64,000 nucleotides of DNA, from NCBI RefSeq assembly GCF_000479335.1, contig NC_022584.1, positions 434,001 through 498,000 on the forward strand, written 5' to 3'. Position 1 is the first letter of the stretch; each line of letters starts with the position of its first letter. This DNA comes from Streptococcus ilei. GTDB taxonomy: Bacteria; Bacillota; Bacilli; Lactobacillales; Streptococcaceae. Below, one piece after another: positions 18,267-27,063 of this stretch. Under the pieces are notes generated by a model that searched no databases, had not been told where the DNA came from, and saw nothing but the letters and a program-made list of their open reading frames with translations. Made by a program: the position numbers and the translations under genes.

Positions 18267-18299
18267 TCTTCCCTATGATTGAATCAAGAAGGAGGATCT

Positions 18300-19235
18300 A
18301 TGTCTTATCAAGATTTAAAAGATTGTAAAATGATTACCGCCTTTATCACCCCTTTTCACGAAGATGGCTCGATCAACTTTGAAGCTATTCCTCCTTTGAT
18401 TGAGCACCTCTTAGCTCACCATACGGACGGAATTCTTTTAGCTGGTACCACGGCCGAAAGTCCGACACTGACACACGATGAAGAATTAGAACTCTTTGCA
18501 GCGGTTCAAAAGGTGGTGAACGGACGGGTTCCTTTGATTGCTGGTGTCGGGACCAATGAAACCCGAGATTCTATTGAGTTTGTAAAGGAAGTAGATCAGT
18601 TTGGAGGTTTTGCTGCTGGTTTGGCCATTGTTCCTTACTACAACAAACCTTCTCAAGAGGGGATGTGCCAGCATTTTAAGGCTATTGCAGACGCTTCTAA
18701 CTTGCCAATCATTATCTATAACATCCCAGGGCGCGTGGTTGTCGAAATGACACCAGAAACCATGCTCCGTTTGGCTGAACATCCAAACATCATCGGGGTC
18801 AAAGAATGTACGACTCTTGCCAATATGGCTTATTTAATTGAGCATAAGCCAGAAGAGTTCCTCATTTATACGGGAGAGGATGGAGATGCTTTCCACGCCA
18901 TGAACTTAGGGGCAGACGGTGTCATTTCAGTAGCTTCCCATACCAATGGGGATGAAATGCACGAAATGTTCCAAGCGATTGAGCACAATGATATTAAAAA
19001 GGCAGCGGCTATTCAGCGCCAATTTATCCCTAAAGTTAATGCTCTCTTTTCTTATCCAAGTCCAGCACCAGTTAAAGCAGTCTTGAACTATATGGGCTTT
19101 GAAGCAGGGCCTACTCGTTTACCATTAGTTCCAGCCCCTGCTGAGGAAGCGAAGCGCATCATCAAAGTTGTAGTGGATGGGGATTACCACGCATCGAAAG
19201 AAATCATCACGGGAGTTCTTCGTCCGGATTATTGA
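18300..19235 (+). CDS. dapA: 4-hydroxy-tetrahydrodipicolinate synthase
   Basis: A 311-residue TIM-barrel enzyme condensing pyruvate with aspartate semialdehyde. GTTAESPTL (~46-54) carries the Thr-Thr region, [10 protein letters not shown] (~109-118) the tyrosine, and GVKECT (~163-168) the Schiff-base lysine. The start at 18300 has GGAGGATCT immediately upstream; the in-frame ATG at 18279 has no Shine-Dalgarno. It acts directly after Asd in the pathway to diaminopimelate and lysine for the cell wall bridge. Confidence 0.93.
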   Translation: MSYQDLKDCKMITAFITPFHEDGSINFEAIPPLIEHLLAHHTDGILLAGTTAESPTLTHDEELELFAAVQKVVNGRVPLIAGVGTNETRDSIEFVKEVDQFGGFAAGLAIVPYYNKPSQEGMCQHFKAIADASNLPIIIYNIPGRVVVEMTPETMLRLAEHPNIIGVKECTTLANMAYLIEHKPEEFLIYTGEDGDAFHAMNLGADGVISVASHTNGDEMHEMFQAIEHNDIKKAAAIQRQFIPKVNALFSYPSPAPVKAVLNYMGFEAGPTRLPLVPAPAEEAKRIIKVVVDGDYHASKEIITGVLRPDY

Positions 19236-19247
19236 TATTTTAGATTC

Positions 19248-19276
19248 TTGACAAATCTCCTATTTATTAAGATAAT
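19248..19276 (+). promoter_or_regulatory. Promoter of the ATP-cone gene
   Basis: TTGACA (19248-19253), a 17-base spacer and GATAAT (19271-19276). Confidence 0.7.
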
Positions 19277-19306
19277 AGAAGTATATTGAAGACCAAGGAG
19301 AAAAAG

Positions 19307-19645
19307 ATGGAAGTCATTAAACGTAGTGGTGAAGTAGTAGAATTTGATCCAGATAAAATCTACCAAGCTGTTTTAAAAGCGGCTCAAACAGTCTATGTCT
19401 TAACGGATGATCTTCGCCAAAACTTGGCGCAAGTGACCAAGAAAGTTGTGATGGATCTGGAAGAAGCTAAAGTGGAACGTGCGACGATCAGCATGATCCA
19501 GTCAATGGTTGAACACCGCTTACTTGGCGCTGGTTATATTACCATTGCTGAACACTATATTTCTTATCGCTTGCAACGTGATTTGGAACGGAGTGGTTAT
19601 GGAGATCACATCGCTGTTCACTTGCATTTTGAGCAAATTCGCTAA
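19307..19645 (+). CDS. Stand-alone ATP-cone domain protein
   Basis: A 112-residue protein consisting of a single ATP-cone: VIKRSGEVVEFDPDKIYQAV at the N-terminus is the classic start of this nucleotide-binding module, as found at the front of ribonucleotide reductases (NrdD, NrdA) and in NrdR. Unlike NrdR it has no zinc ribbon, and unlike reductases no catalytic domain follows. The ATG at 19307 has AAGGAG six bases upstream. It has its own promoter and terminator. A nucleotide-sensing regulatory role is likely, but the partner is unknown. Confidence 0.82.
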   Translation: MEVIKRSGEVVEFDPDKIYQAVLKAAQTVYVLTDDLRQNLAQVTKKVVMDLEEAKVERATISMIQSMVEHRLLGAGYITIAEHYISYRLQRDLERSGYGDHIAVHLHFEQIR

Positions 19646-19651
19646 AATAAG

Positions 19652-19684
19652 AAACGAAGTTACAGATGTAGCTTCGTTTTTGTT
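19652..19684 (+). terminator. Terminator after the ATP-cone gene
   Basis: The stem AAACGAAGTTAC/GTAGCTTCGTTT with a 4-base loop is followed by a T-rich run. Confidence 0.8.
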
Positions 19685-19770
19685 TGTAAAAATGGGAAGC
19701 TGTTTTATAAAAGAAATACCGTATTTCATGGTATAATAGATATGATTGAATTTTGAAAGGATTTCATTTC

Positions 19771-20622
19771 ATGGCGATTATTCAATGGTTTCCTGGACAT
19801 ATGTCCAAAGCTAGAAGACAAGTACAGGAAAATTTAAAATTCGTGGATTTTGTAACGGTTCTGGTGGACGCTCGTTTGCCATTATCCAGTCAAAATCCCA
19901 TGTTAACAAAAATTGTTGGTGACAAGCCTAAGTTGATGATTCTGAATAAGGTAGACTTGGCAGATCCTGTCGCAACAAAAGAATGGCAGGAGTATTTCGA
20001 ATCTCAAGGAATCAAAACATTGGCTATCAACTCCAAAGAGCAGTCGACAGTCAAAAAAGTAACAGATGCGGCTAAGTCTTTGATGGCAGATAAAATTGCT
20101 CGCCAAAAGGAACGAGGGATTCAGATTGAAACGCTTCGAACAATGATTATTGGGATTCCCAACGCTGGGAAATCAACGCTGATGAATCGTTTAGCAGGGA
20201 AAAAGATTGCCGTAGTTGGAAATAAACCAGGTGTAACCAAGGGACAACAGTGGTTGAAAACCAATAAGGACCTCGAAATCTTGGATACCCCAGGGATTCT
20301 TTGGCCAAAATTTGAAGATGAAGATGTAGCTCTAAAATTAGCTTTAACGGGTGCCATTAAGGACCAGTTATTGCCTATGGATGAGGTGACTATTTTTGGT
20401 CTGGAGTATTTTAAATCTCACTATCCAAAAGAGTTGCAAGAACGCTATAAGCAAATGAATTTGGAGCAGGAAGCACCGGAAATCATCATGGAGATGACCC
20501 AACGCTTAGGCTTTCGAGATGATTACGATCGTTTTTATAGCTTGTTTGTTAAGGATGTACGAGATGGTCGTTTGGGTCGCTATACCCTTGATCGCGTAGG
20601 TGAAGTGGATGCCAACGATTAA
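19771..20622 (+). CDS. rbgA: Ribosome biogenesis GTPase RbgA (YlqF)
   Basis: A 283-residue circularly permuted GTPase needed for late 50S assembly. The G4 motif NKVD (~57-60) comes before the P-loop [17 protein letters not shown] (~123-139), and DTPGILWP (G3) follows, the order diagnostic of the YlqF/RbgA class. The N-terminal [13 protein letters not shown] is also characteristic. Start at 19771; the in-frame TTG further up would be unusual. TATAAT preceded by TGG lies about 35 bases upstream. It overlaps rnhB by 14 bases, so the two are co-expressed. Confidence 0.94.
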   Translation: MAIIQWFPGHMSKARRQVQENLKFVDFVTVLVDARLPLSSQNPMLTKIVGDKPKLMILNKVDLADPVATKEWQEYFESQGIKTLAINSKEQSTVKKVTDAAKSLMADKIARQKERGIQIETLRTMIIGIPNAGKSTLMNRLAGKKIAVVGNKPGVTKGQQWLKTNKDLEILDTPGILWPKFEDEDVALKLALTGAIKDQLLPMDEVTIFGLEYFKSHYPKELQERYKQMNLEQEAPEIIMEMTQRLGFRDDYDRFYSLFVKDVRDGRLGRYTLDRVGEVDAND

Positions 20623-21379
20623 AGAAGTCAAAGAGCGTTTGGCAACGATTGATAGGCTGGATCATCCCTTGTTTGAAGAGTTAATCTATGATGCTCGAGC
20701 GGGCGTTCAGTCGGCCATCAACAAACGAAAACGTGAACTCCAAAAACAAGTAGACGAAGACCTGCGTTTAGAAAAAATGCTCACCTATGAAAAAGAATTA
20801 TATGCCCAAGGGATTCAGCTCATTGCAGGAGTGGATGAAGTAGGACGAGGCCCTTTAGCTGGGCCTGTCGTCGCTGCAGCTGTTATTTTGCCGGAAAATT
20901 GTAAGATACCAGGTTTAAACGATAGTAAGAAAATTCCAAAATCGAAGCACTATGCAATTTATCAAGCGGTTTTAGATCAGGCTCTCTCTGTCGGGATTGG
21001 GATAAAAGATAATCGGGTCATTGATCAGGTTAATATTTATGAAGCAACCAAATTAGCCATGCTAGAGGCTATTCAAGAATTGGACCCTCGACCTCAACAC
21101 CTCTTGATTGATGCTATGAAATTGGATCTCCCTATTTCTCAGACATCCATCATCAAAGGAGATGCTAATTCTCTGTCTATCGCAGCGGCTTCTATTGTGG
21201 CGAAGGTGACACGAGATCAGATGATGGCGACATATGACCAAGAGTATCCAGGTTATGATTTTGCACAGAATGCGGGCTATGGGACCACCAAGCATCTTGA
21301 AGGATTGGAAAAACAAGGGGTTAGTCCAATCCATCGTCGAAGCTTCGAACCCATTAAGTCCATGACTGCTGTTGACTAG
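20609..21379 (+). CDS. rnhB: Ribonuclease HII
   Basis: A 256-residue RNase HII that cuts RNA in RNA-DNA hybrids and starts removal of misincorporated ribonucleotides. The signature [18 protein letters not shown] (~78-95) holds the first catalytic Asp-Glu pair; LIDAMKLD and [12 protein letters not shown] supply the remaining acidic and conserved residues. A GTG at 20600 is possible, but the ATG at 20609 gives the family's usual N-terminus. Its start lies inside rbgA. Confidence 0.94.
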   Translation: MPTIKEVKERLATIDRLDHPLFEELIYDARAGVQSAINKRKRELQKQVDEDLRLEKMLTYEKELYAQGIQLIAGVDEVGRGPLAGPVVAAAVILPENCKIPGLNDSKKIPKSKHYAIYQAVLDQALSVGIGIKDNRVIDQVNIYEATKLAMLEAIQELDPRPQHLLIDAMKLDLPISQTSIIKGDANSLSIAAASIVAKVTRDQMMATYDQEYPGYDFAQNAGYGTTKHLEGLEKQGVSPIHRRSFEPIKSMTAVD

Positions 21380-21391
21380 GAGGAGAAGAAA

Positions 21392-22318
21392 ATGCTCTTA
21401 GCCTTTGATATCGGAGGAACCTTTATTAAATATGGCTTAGTCGATGAAGCCTATCAAGTGAGCGATTCCTCTAAAGTCCCGACACCAGATAGTATTGAGG
21501 ACTTCTGGGAAGCCCTCGAGCGCGTGATTTGCTCGTTCCAGAATCAAATTACAGGGATTGCCATCTCATGTCCAGGTGAAATCAATAGTCGACTTGGTTT
21601 TGTCTTTAAAGGTGGCCTAATTCCTTATTTGAGGAATATTCCTTTAGCTTCTCGTTTAAATAAGATGTTTCAAGTTCCTGTGACCGTCCTCAACGACGGA
21701 GATGCTGCGGGTTTGGCAGAAGCTCGAATTGGAAACCTCCAAGATTGTTACTGTGGTGCAACCTTTGTATTGGGAACTGGCGTAGGATTAGCCTTGACTT
21801 CCAATGGTTCTTTAATTTCTACCTTGCATCTCAAGGATTATCTTCGTTGGCCGAACCCAGAGGAGCCACCAACAACTCCAGAACAAAAACAATTTCAGAG
21901 AGAGATTTTGAAGCATGGGATTTCCAGTTTGGTTCAAAATTTAGGCTCAGCTGTCAACTTTGTAGCCCAAGCCAGTCAGCTCTTGCAACTGCCGGAAGAG
22001 GATGGCATCCAGGTTTTTGAAGCCCTTCACGCTGGTTATCATGGGGAGTTACAAGACTTATTTATTTCTTATTGTCGGGAAATTGCAATCCTGATCTATA
22101 ACCTTCAGTCACTTGTTCGGCTTGAAAAAGTGACGATTGGTGGAGGAATTAGTAGCCAAGACCTTCTTTTAGAAGAAATCAACCATCAGTATAAATTGTT
22201 GTTTGAGGAAAGTAGTGAGCAACGATTTTCTTTACTAGAGATTCAAGCAGCTCGTTACCACAACTCAAGTAACCTTTTGGGGGCCGTTTGTCATTTTAAT
22301 ATTGTAGAAAATCATTAA
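21392..22318 (+). CDS. ROK family sugar kinase, zinc site absent
   Basis: A 308-residue ROK (repressor/ORF/kinase) protein. The ATP phosphate loop is FDIGGTFIKYGL (~4-15), the catalytic aspartate lies in VLNDGDAAGLAEA (~104-116) and the second glycine loop in VLGTGVGLAL. The cysteine-rich CxCGxxGCxE zinc motif of typical ROK kinases is not found. The likely substrate is a hexose or N-acylhexosamine, but it cannot be fixed. The start lies behind GGAGG, 12 bases after rnhB. It ends at a terminator just upstream of the dprA competence promoter. Confidence 0.85.
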   Translation: MLLAFDIGGTFIKYGLVDEAYQVSDSSKVPTPDSIEDFWEALERVICSFQNQITGIAISCPGEINSRLGFVFKGGLIPYLRNIPLASRLNKMFQVPVTVLNDGDAAGLAEARIGNLQDCYCGATFVLGTGVGLALTSNGSLISTLHLKDYLRWPNPEEPPTTPEQKQFQREILKHGISSLVQNLGSAVNFVAQASQLLQLPEEDGIQVFEALHAGYHGELQDLFISYCREIAILIYNLQSLVRLEKVTIGGGISSQDLLLEEINHQYKLLFEESSEQRFSLLEIQAARYHNSSNLLGAVCHFNIVENH

Positions 22319-22344
22319 AAAGTTCTATTTTTAGAGCTTTTTTT
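22317..22344 (+). terminator. Terminator after the ROK gene
   Basis: AAAAAGTTCTA-TTTT-TAGAGCTTTTT with a continuing T-run; it overlaps the stop codon. Confidence 0.8.
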
Positions 22345-22353
22345 GTTTTCTTT

Positions 22354-22361
22354 TACGAATA
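22354..22361 (+). promoter_or_regulatory. Competence (ComX/SigX) box of dprA
   Basis: The exact 8-mer TACGAATA, the streptococcal cin-box/combox, lies 34 bases before the dprA ATG and is preceded by a T-rich stretch. This is the -10-type element read by the competence sigma factor SigX (ComX). Confidence 0.9.
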
Positions 22362-22394
22362 TTATAAATAGATAGTAGAAAATGAGGTTTACGA

Positions 22395-23237
22395 ATGAAC
22401 AAATATGAACTTTATAAATTAAAGGTTTCTGGCCTGTCTAATCTACAGGTTTTTAACATTGTCAATTACTGGGAAATGAATGGGGAATGGCCTTCTTTAG
22501 AATTAATAGCAAAAATTGCAGGATGTCGCAATCAAACACTTTTTATGGAACGATATATTCGGATTGATGACAAGGTCTTGATGGAGGAGTTCAAAGAGTT
22601 TGATTCGATATCCATTATGGATTCAGAATATCCTGAAGAACTTCTTTGGATGCATAACCCACCTGTTTTGTTGTTTTACTCAGGTAATATTGACCTTCTT
22701 AAACATCCAAAAATAGCAGTTGTGGGGAGTCGATCCTGCAGTCGCACAGGGATTCAATCTGTCGAAAAAATTATTAATGAGTTAAACAACGAATTGATTG
22801 TGGTGAGTGGATTAGCCAAGGGGATAGATGCTGCGGCTCATTATGCAGCTATTCGAAATGGAGGAAAAACAATTGGTGTGATTGGTACTGGGTTAGATGT
22901 CTTCTATCCTAGATCTAATAAACAGTTGCAGAAGTACATGAGTGGGAGCCATTTGGTTTTAACAGAATACGGTCCTGGCCAAAGCCCTCAAAAACACCAT
23001 TTTCCAGAGCGTAATCGGATTATTGCTGGTCTTTCTAGAGCGGTGATTGTGGCAGAAGCGCGGATGAGGTCTGGGAGTCTGATCACTTGTGAGCGTGCTA
23101 TGGAAGAAGGTCGTGATGTTTTCGCTATTCCAGGTTCTATATTGGATGGTCGTTCTGATGGTTGTCATCACCTCATTCAAGAAGGAGCAAAGCTTGTGAC
23201 CAGTGGAAAAGATGTCCTAGATGAGTTTGAATTTTAA
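22395..23237 (+). CDS. dprA: DNA processing protein DprA
   Basis: A 280-residue DprA that loads RecA onto incoming single-stranded DNA during natural transformation. The Rossmann-like core is seen as IAVVGSRSCSRTG (~108-120), VVSGLAKGIDAAAH (~138-151), VIGTGLDVFYP (~160-170) and FPERNRIIAGLSRAVIVAEA (~198-217). A SAM-like N-terminal region occupies the first ~70 residues. The competence box upstream indicates induction during competence. Confidence 0.95.
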   Translation: MNKYELYKLKVSGLSNLQVFNIVNYWEMNGEWPSLELIAKIAGCRNQTLFMERYIRIDDKVLMEEFKEFDSISIMDSEYPEELLWMHNPPVLLFYSGNIDLLKHPKIAVVGSRSCSRTGIQSVEKIINELNNELIVVSGLAKGIDAAAHYAAIRNGGKTIGVIGTGLDVFYPRSNKQLQKYMSGSHLVLTEYGPGQSPQKHHFPERNRIIAGLSRAVIVAEARMRSGSLITCERAMEEGRDVFAIPGSILDGRSDGCHHLIQEGAKLVTSGKDVLDEFEF

Positions 23238-23267
23238 AATGAGTTTTCCTATAGGAGAACTTCACGG

Positions 23268-23296
23268 TTGACATCCCGAAAAAAATAGTTTACACT
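23268..23296 (+). promoter_or_regulatory. Promoter of topA
   Basis: TTGACA (23268-23273), 17 bases and TACACT (23291-23296); transcript start near 23303. Confidence 0.75.
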
Positions 23297-23329
23297 CTAT
23301 GAGGTTTATTACAAAATAGAGGTAAAAAA

Positions 23330-25417
23330 GTGGCTACTAAAACAAAAAAGAAAACCACAACAGCTAAAAAGAATTTAGTCATTGTGGAGTCTCCTGCGAA
23401 AGCGAAGACAATTGAAAAATATCTTGGTAGAAATTATAAGGTCATGGCCAGTGTGGGGCATATTCGTGACTTGAAAAAATCTACCATGTCCATTGATTTT
23501 GATAACAATTATGAACCTGAATACATTAATATTCGCGGAAAAGGTCCTTTGATCAATGAATTGAAAAAAGAGGCTAAAAAGGCCAAACAAGTCTTTCTCG
23601 CAAGTGACCCGGACCGTGAAGGAGAAGCTATTTCTTGGCACTTGGCCCATATTCTTCAGTTGGATAAGGAAGATAAGAACCGTGTCGTTTTCAATGAAAT
23701 TACTAAGGATGCGGTAAAAAATGCCTTTCAAGAACCCCGTAAGATTGATATGGATCTGGTAGATGCTCAACAAGCACGCCGTGTCTTGGACCGGATTGTA
23801 GGGTACTCGATTTCACCAATTCTATGGAAAAAGGTGAAAAAAGGACTTTCTGCTGGTCGGGTGCAGTCAGTTGCTCTTAAATTGATCATTGACCGGGAAG
23901 AAGAAATCAATGCCTTCCAACCAGAAGAATACTGGACAATTGATGGAACCTTTAAAAAGGGAACCAAGCAGTTCCAAGCCAATTTCTATGGAATGAATGG
24001 CAAGAAGATGAAACTTCAAAACCAGGAGGATGTGAAAGCTGTTCTTTCGCATCTCGACGGGAAAGAGTATATCGTTGAAAAAGTTGAGAAAAAGGAACGC
24101 AAACGCAATGCGCCCCTTCCTTACACAACTTCTTCTATGCAGATGGATGCAGCCAATAAGATTAACTTCCGTACTCGTAAGACCATGATGGTGGCTCAGC
24201 AGTTGTATGAAGGAATCAATATTGGATCAGGTGTTCAAGGTTTGATCACTTATATGCGTACGGACTCGACTCGGATTAGTCCAGTCGCTCAAAATGAAGC
24301 AGCTAGCTTTATCGTTGATCGATTTGGAGAGAAGTATTCCAAGCATGGAAGCCGGGTCAAAAATGCTTCTGGTGCCCAAGATGCCCATGAAGCTATTCGT
24401 CCTTCTAGTGTTTACAATACGCCTGAGAAAATTGCCAAGTACCTAGACAAGGACCAACTCAAGCTCTACACCTTGATCTGGAACCGTTTTGTGGCTAGCC
24501 AGATGACAGCAGCTGTCTTTGATACCATGAATGTCCGTTTGGGGCAAAATGGGGTTCAATATACAGCCAATGGTAGTCAGGTGAAATTTGACGGTTATTT
24601 GGCGATTTACAATGATTCGGATAAGAACAAGATGCTACCGGATATGGAAGAAGGGGATACTGTCACTCAGGTCAATAGCAAACCTGAACAGCACTTTACC
24701 CAACCCCCAGCCCGTTATTCTGAAGCGACCTTGATTAAGACGTTGGAAGAAAATGGAGTGGGACGTCCTTCAACCTATGCACCAACGATTGAGACCATTC
24801 AAAAACGCTATTACGTGAAGCTTGTAGCCAAACGCTTCGAGCCAACCGAGTTAGGGGAAATCGTCAATAAACTGATCGTTGAATTCTTCCCAGATATCGT
24901 CAATGTAACCTTTACTGCTGAGATGGAAGGGAAACTAGATGATGTCGAACTTGGGAAAGAGCAGTGGCAAAAGGTTATCGATTCCTTCTACCAACCATTT
25001 AAAAAAGAAGTAGCCAAGGCTGAAGAAGAGATGGAGAAAATCCAAATCAAGGATGAGGCGGCTGGTTTTGACTGTGAGGTTTGTGGAAGTCCCATGGTCA
25101 TCAAATTAGGACGTTATGGTAAGTTCTATGCTTGTAGCAACTTCCCAGATTGTCGCCATACTCAAGCGATTGTCAAAGAAATTGGGGTGGAATGTCCTAA
25201 CTGTCATCAGGGCCAAATCATCGAGCGTAAAACCAAACGGAACCGTATCTTCTATGGATGCAATCGCTACCCAGAATGTGAATTCACTTCTTGGGACAAG
25301 CCAATTGGCCGTGACTGTCCAAAATGTGGTCAGTATTTGGTTGAAAAGAAAGTACGTGGTGGTGGCAAGCAAGTTGTATGTAGCAATGGTGACTACGAAG
25401 AAGAAAAAGTGAAATAA
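23330..25417 (+). CDS. topA: DNA topoisomerase I
   Basis: A 695-residue type IA topoisomerase that relaxes negative supercoils. The Toprim domain starts with [17 protein letters not shown] (~16-32) and has [12 protein letters not shown] (~87-98). The catalytic tyrosine sits in [14 protein letters not shown] (~304-317). The C-terminus has two complete four-cysteine zinc ribbons (CEVCGSPM...CSNFPDC and CPNCHQGQ...CNRYPEC) and a degenerate third. It uses a GTG start behind AGAGG. An N-terminal lysine-rich tail ([12 protein letters not shown]) precedes the fold. Confidence 0.96.
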   Translation: MATKTKKKTTTAKKNLVIVESPAKAKTIEKYLGRNYKVMASVGHIRDLKKSTMSIDFDNNYEPEYINIRGKGPLINELKKEAKKAKQVFLASDPDREGEAISWHLAHILQLDKEDKNRVVFNEITKDAVKNAFQEPRKIDMDLVDAQQARRVLDRIVGYSISPILWKKVKKGLSAGRVQSVALKLIIDREEEINAFQPEEYWTIDGTFKKGTKQFQANFYGMNGKKMKLQNQEDVKAVLSHLDGKEYIVEKVEKKERKRNAPLPYTTSSMQMDAANKINFRTRKTMMVAQQLYEGINIGSGVQGLITYMRTDSTRISPVAQNEAASFIVDRFGEKYSKHGSRVKNASGAQDAHEAIRPSSVYNTPEKIAKYLDKDQLKLYTLIWNRFVASQMTAAVFDTMNVRLGQNGVQYTANGSQVKFDGYLAIYNDSDKNKMLPDMEEGDTVTQVNSKPEQHFTQPPARYSEATLIKTLEENGVGRPSTYAPTIETIQKRYYVKLVAKRFEPTELGEIVNKLIVEFFPDIVNVTFTAEMEGKLDDVELGKEQWQKVIDSFYQPFKKEVAKAEEEMEKIQIKDEAAGFDCEVCGSPMVIKLGRYGKFYACSNFPDCRHTQAIVKEIGVECPNCHQGQIIERKTKRNRIFYGCNRYPECEFTSWDKPIGRDCPKCGQYLVEKKVRGGGKQVVCSNGDYEEEKVK

Positions 25418-25435
25418 GTTTTTAGAATGATTCGA

Positions 25436-25509
25436 TGTCTATTATAACGGCAATTTTATAAAATGTCTGTTATAATAGACATTTTTATTTTTTTTCGTTA
25501 TAATAGACA
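25436..25509 (+). promoter_or_regulatory. Symmetrical operator array and promoter of satDE; topA terminator
   Basis: Three related sites lie here: TGTCTATTATAACG (25436-25449), the palindrome TGTCTGTTATAATAGACA (25464-25481) and CGTTATAATAGACA (25496-25509). The outer two are exact reverse complements of each other, flanking the central palindrome. TATAAT at 25499-25504 lies in the third site, 21 bases before the satD ATG. The central palindrome extends to AAATGTCT/AGACATTT and is followed by TTTTATTTTTTTT, so it also looks like the topA terminator. Confidence 0.75.
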
Positions 25510-25524
25510 TAAGGAGGTGGGCTT

Positions 25525-26202
25525 ATGTATCTTGCTTTGATTGCAGATGTCATTGATTCTAAAATGGTTCAAGAACGTTTCAACCTGCAAAAACAGTTAG
25601 AAAAAACGCTTCGAAAGATGAATGAACTCTTTGGAGATTACTTGGCATCCTGTTTTACCTTGACCCTGGGCGATGAGTTTCAGGCGCTTTTAAAAGTGGA
25701 TGCTCCAGTTTTTCAAATCATCGATACCCTGCGTTCAGAACTAAGCCCGACTCAACTACGTTTTGGTATCGGACTTGGAGAGATTGCAACAGCTATTGAT
25801 CCCTTGCAAAGTATTGGGGCAGATGGTCCAGCCTATTGGAACGCACGCGCGGCCATCAATCTGGTTCATCAGAAAAATGACTACGGCAATACCCAGATTT
25901 ATTTTTCAAGCGGGAACGACAGCAAGGACTTATTGGTGAACGCCCTCATTGCTTCAGGAGAAGCCATTCGTTCGGGTTGGCGTGGCAGTCAGGAAGAAAT
26001 CCTGCTAGATCTTCTTAAGAGATTTGTATACAGTGAGAATTTTAGTCAGCAAGACTTAGCTCAATCACTAGATATCAATCCAAGCGCACTGTCTAAACGC
26101 TTAAAGAGTAGTAGTATTCGTGTGTATTTACGGGGGAGAGCAGCTGCCCTTGCTAGTATACAAGCTCTAGTGAAAGGAGAGGCTTATGAACGGATTGTCT
26201 AG
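25525..26202 (+). CDS. satD: SatD family protein
   Basis: A 225-residue protein of the SatD family, first named in the secretion and acid tolerance region of S. mutans. The N-terminal part (YLALIADVIDSK, TLTLGDEFQALL, LRFGIGLGEI) resembles a degenerate nucleotide-cyclase-like fold. The C-terminal ~60 residues (FSQQDLAQSLDINPSALSKRL) form a helix-turn-helix. The Shine-Dalgarno is AAGGAGG. The HTH and the palindromes overlapping its promoter suggest autoregulation, though this is inference. It overlaps satE by 17 bases. Confidence 0.85.
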   Translation: MYLALIADVIDSKMVQERFNLQKQLEKTLRKMNELFGDYLASCFTLTLGDEFQALLKVDAPVFQIIDTLRSELSPTQLRFGIGLGEIATAIDPLQSIGADGPAYWNARAAINLVHQKNDYGNTQIYFSSGNDSKDLLVNALIASGEAIRSGWRGSQEEILLDLLKRFVYSENFSQQDLAQSLDINPSALSKRLKSSSIRVYLRGRAAALASIQALVKGEAYERIV

Positions 26203-26890
26203 TATTGTAATGAGTCCATACTTGATTCTCTTGTTGATTTGTCATTTGTTATCGGATTATTATTTTCAAAGTCAAAAGATGGCGGATCGCAAGAATCGGG
26301 ATAAGAAGGTTCTAGGCCTTCATATTCTCTATGTAGCTCTTCCCCTAATCGTCGTTTCCCTCTGTCACCTGGACCTATGGTGGATTTGCTTGATCATTTT
26401 GCTAACTCATGCAGGGATTGATTACAGCAAGCCTTGGGTGCAAAAACAATGGAAATTAACAAACTCATGGGCTTTTACGGTGGATCAATTCTTGCATGTC
26501 GGTATCATCATTATTTTGGTCTTCTTGGGAGTAAAAAATAACACGACCTACCTGTCTGCTGATATCTTAAAGCTGATCTTTTATGTCCTCCTGGTGGGAA
26601 AACCGACCAATATAGTCTTTAAAATTCTCTTTGCCAATTACCAGCCGACGATGGAGGATAAAATGGATACCATCACTGGGGCTGGTTCTATGATTGGTTT
26701 TTTAGAGCGGTTGATTATCGGCGCCTGTCTCGTGTATGGTCAATTTGCTTCTATCGGCCTAGTCTTTACAGCCAAATCCATCGCTCGCTACAATAAAATT
26801 TCAGAGAACCCAGCCTTCGCGGAATATTACTTGATTGGGTCTTTATTCAGTATTCTATCTGCCCTCTTAGCAGCCTGGTTGTGTTTATAA
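26186..26890 (+). CDS. satE: SatE-like membrane protein (DUF3307)
   Basis: A 234-residue membrane protein with about six helices, starting with PYLILLLICHLLSDYYFQ. The conserved polar segments HLLSDY, THAGIDY and TVDQFLHV are typical of DUF3307. It is translationally coupled to satD (GGAGAGG inside satD, 17-base overlap). The biochemical role is unknown; in S. mutans the sat region is linked to acid tolerance. Confidence 0.82.
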   Translation: MNGLSSIVMSPYLILLLICHLLSDYYFQSQKMADRKNRDKKVLGLHILYVALPLIVVSLCHLDLWWICLIILLTHAGIDYSKPWVQKQWKLTNSWAFTVDQFLHVGIIIILVFLGVKNNTTYLSADILKLIFYVLLVGKPTNIVFKILFANYQPTMEDKMDTITGAGSMIGFLERLIIGACLVYGQFASIGLVFTAKSIARYNKISENPAFAEYYLIGSLFSILSALLAAWLCL

Positions 26891-26916
26891 GAAAACAACT
26901 AACAGTCGATAGACCA

Positions 26917-26947
26917 GACAGGAAGGATTAGCCTCCCTGTCTTTTTT
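26917..26947 (+). terminator. Terminator after satE
   Basis: GACAGG...CCTGTC with an inner GG/CC pair, followed by six T. Confidence 0.82.
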
Positions 26948-26957
26948 ATGCCCTTTT

Positions 26958-26966
26958 TGGTATAAT
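26958..26966 (+). promoter_or_regulatory. Extended -10 promoter of trmFO
   Basis: TGGTATAAT; the predicted +1 is ~26973, giving a ~90-base leader. The leader can form GGGTG-TCAAAC...GTTTTGA...CACCC (26996-27046) just before the AGAGG Shine-Dalgarno. Confidence 0.65.
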
Positions 26967-27063
26967 GGACCAAGTATCAATTTAGAAAGATTTGTGGGTG
27001 TCAAACAGTCCAGATAGTTGTTTTGATATGAACTTAGGTTCCACCCAAAGAGGTATTAGTGTC

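Noticed and set aside
26996..27046. Leader hairpin of trmFO as a riboswitch
   Set aside because: Only short paired segments are visible and no known aptamer pattern fits; kept as a note in the promoter entry.
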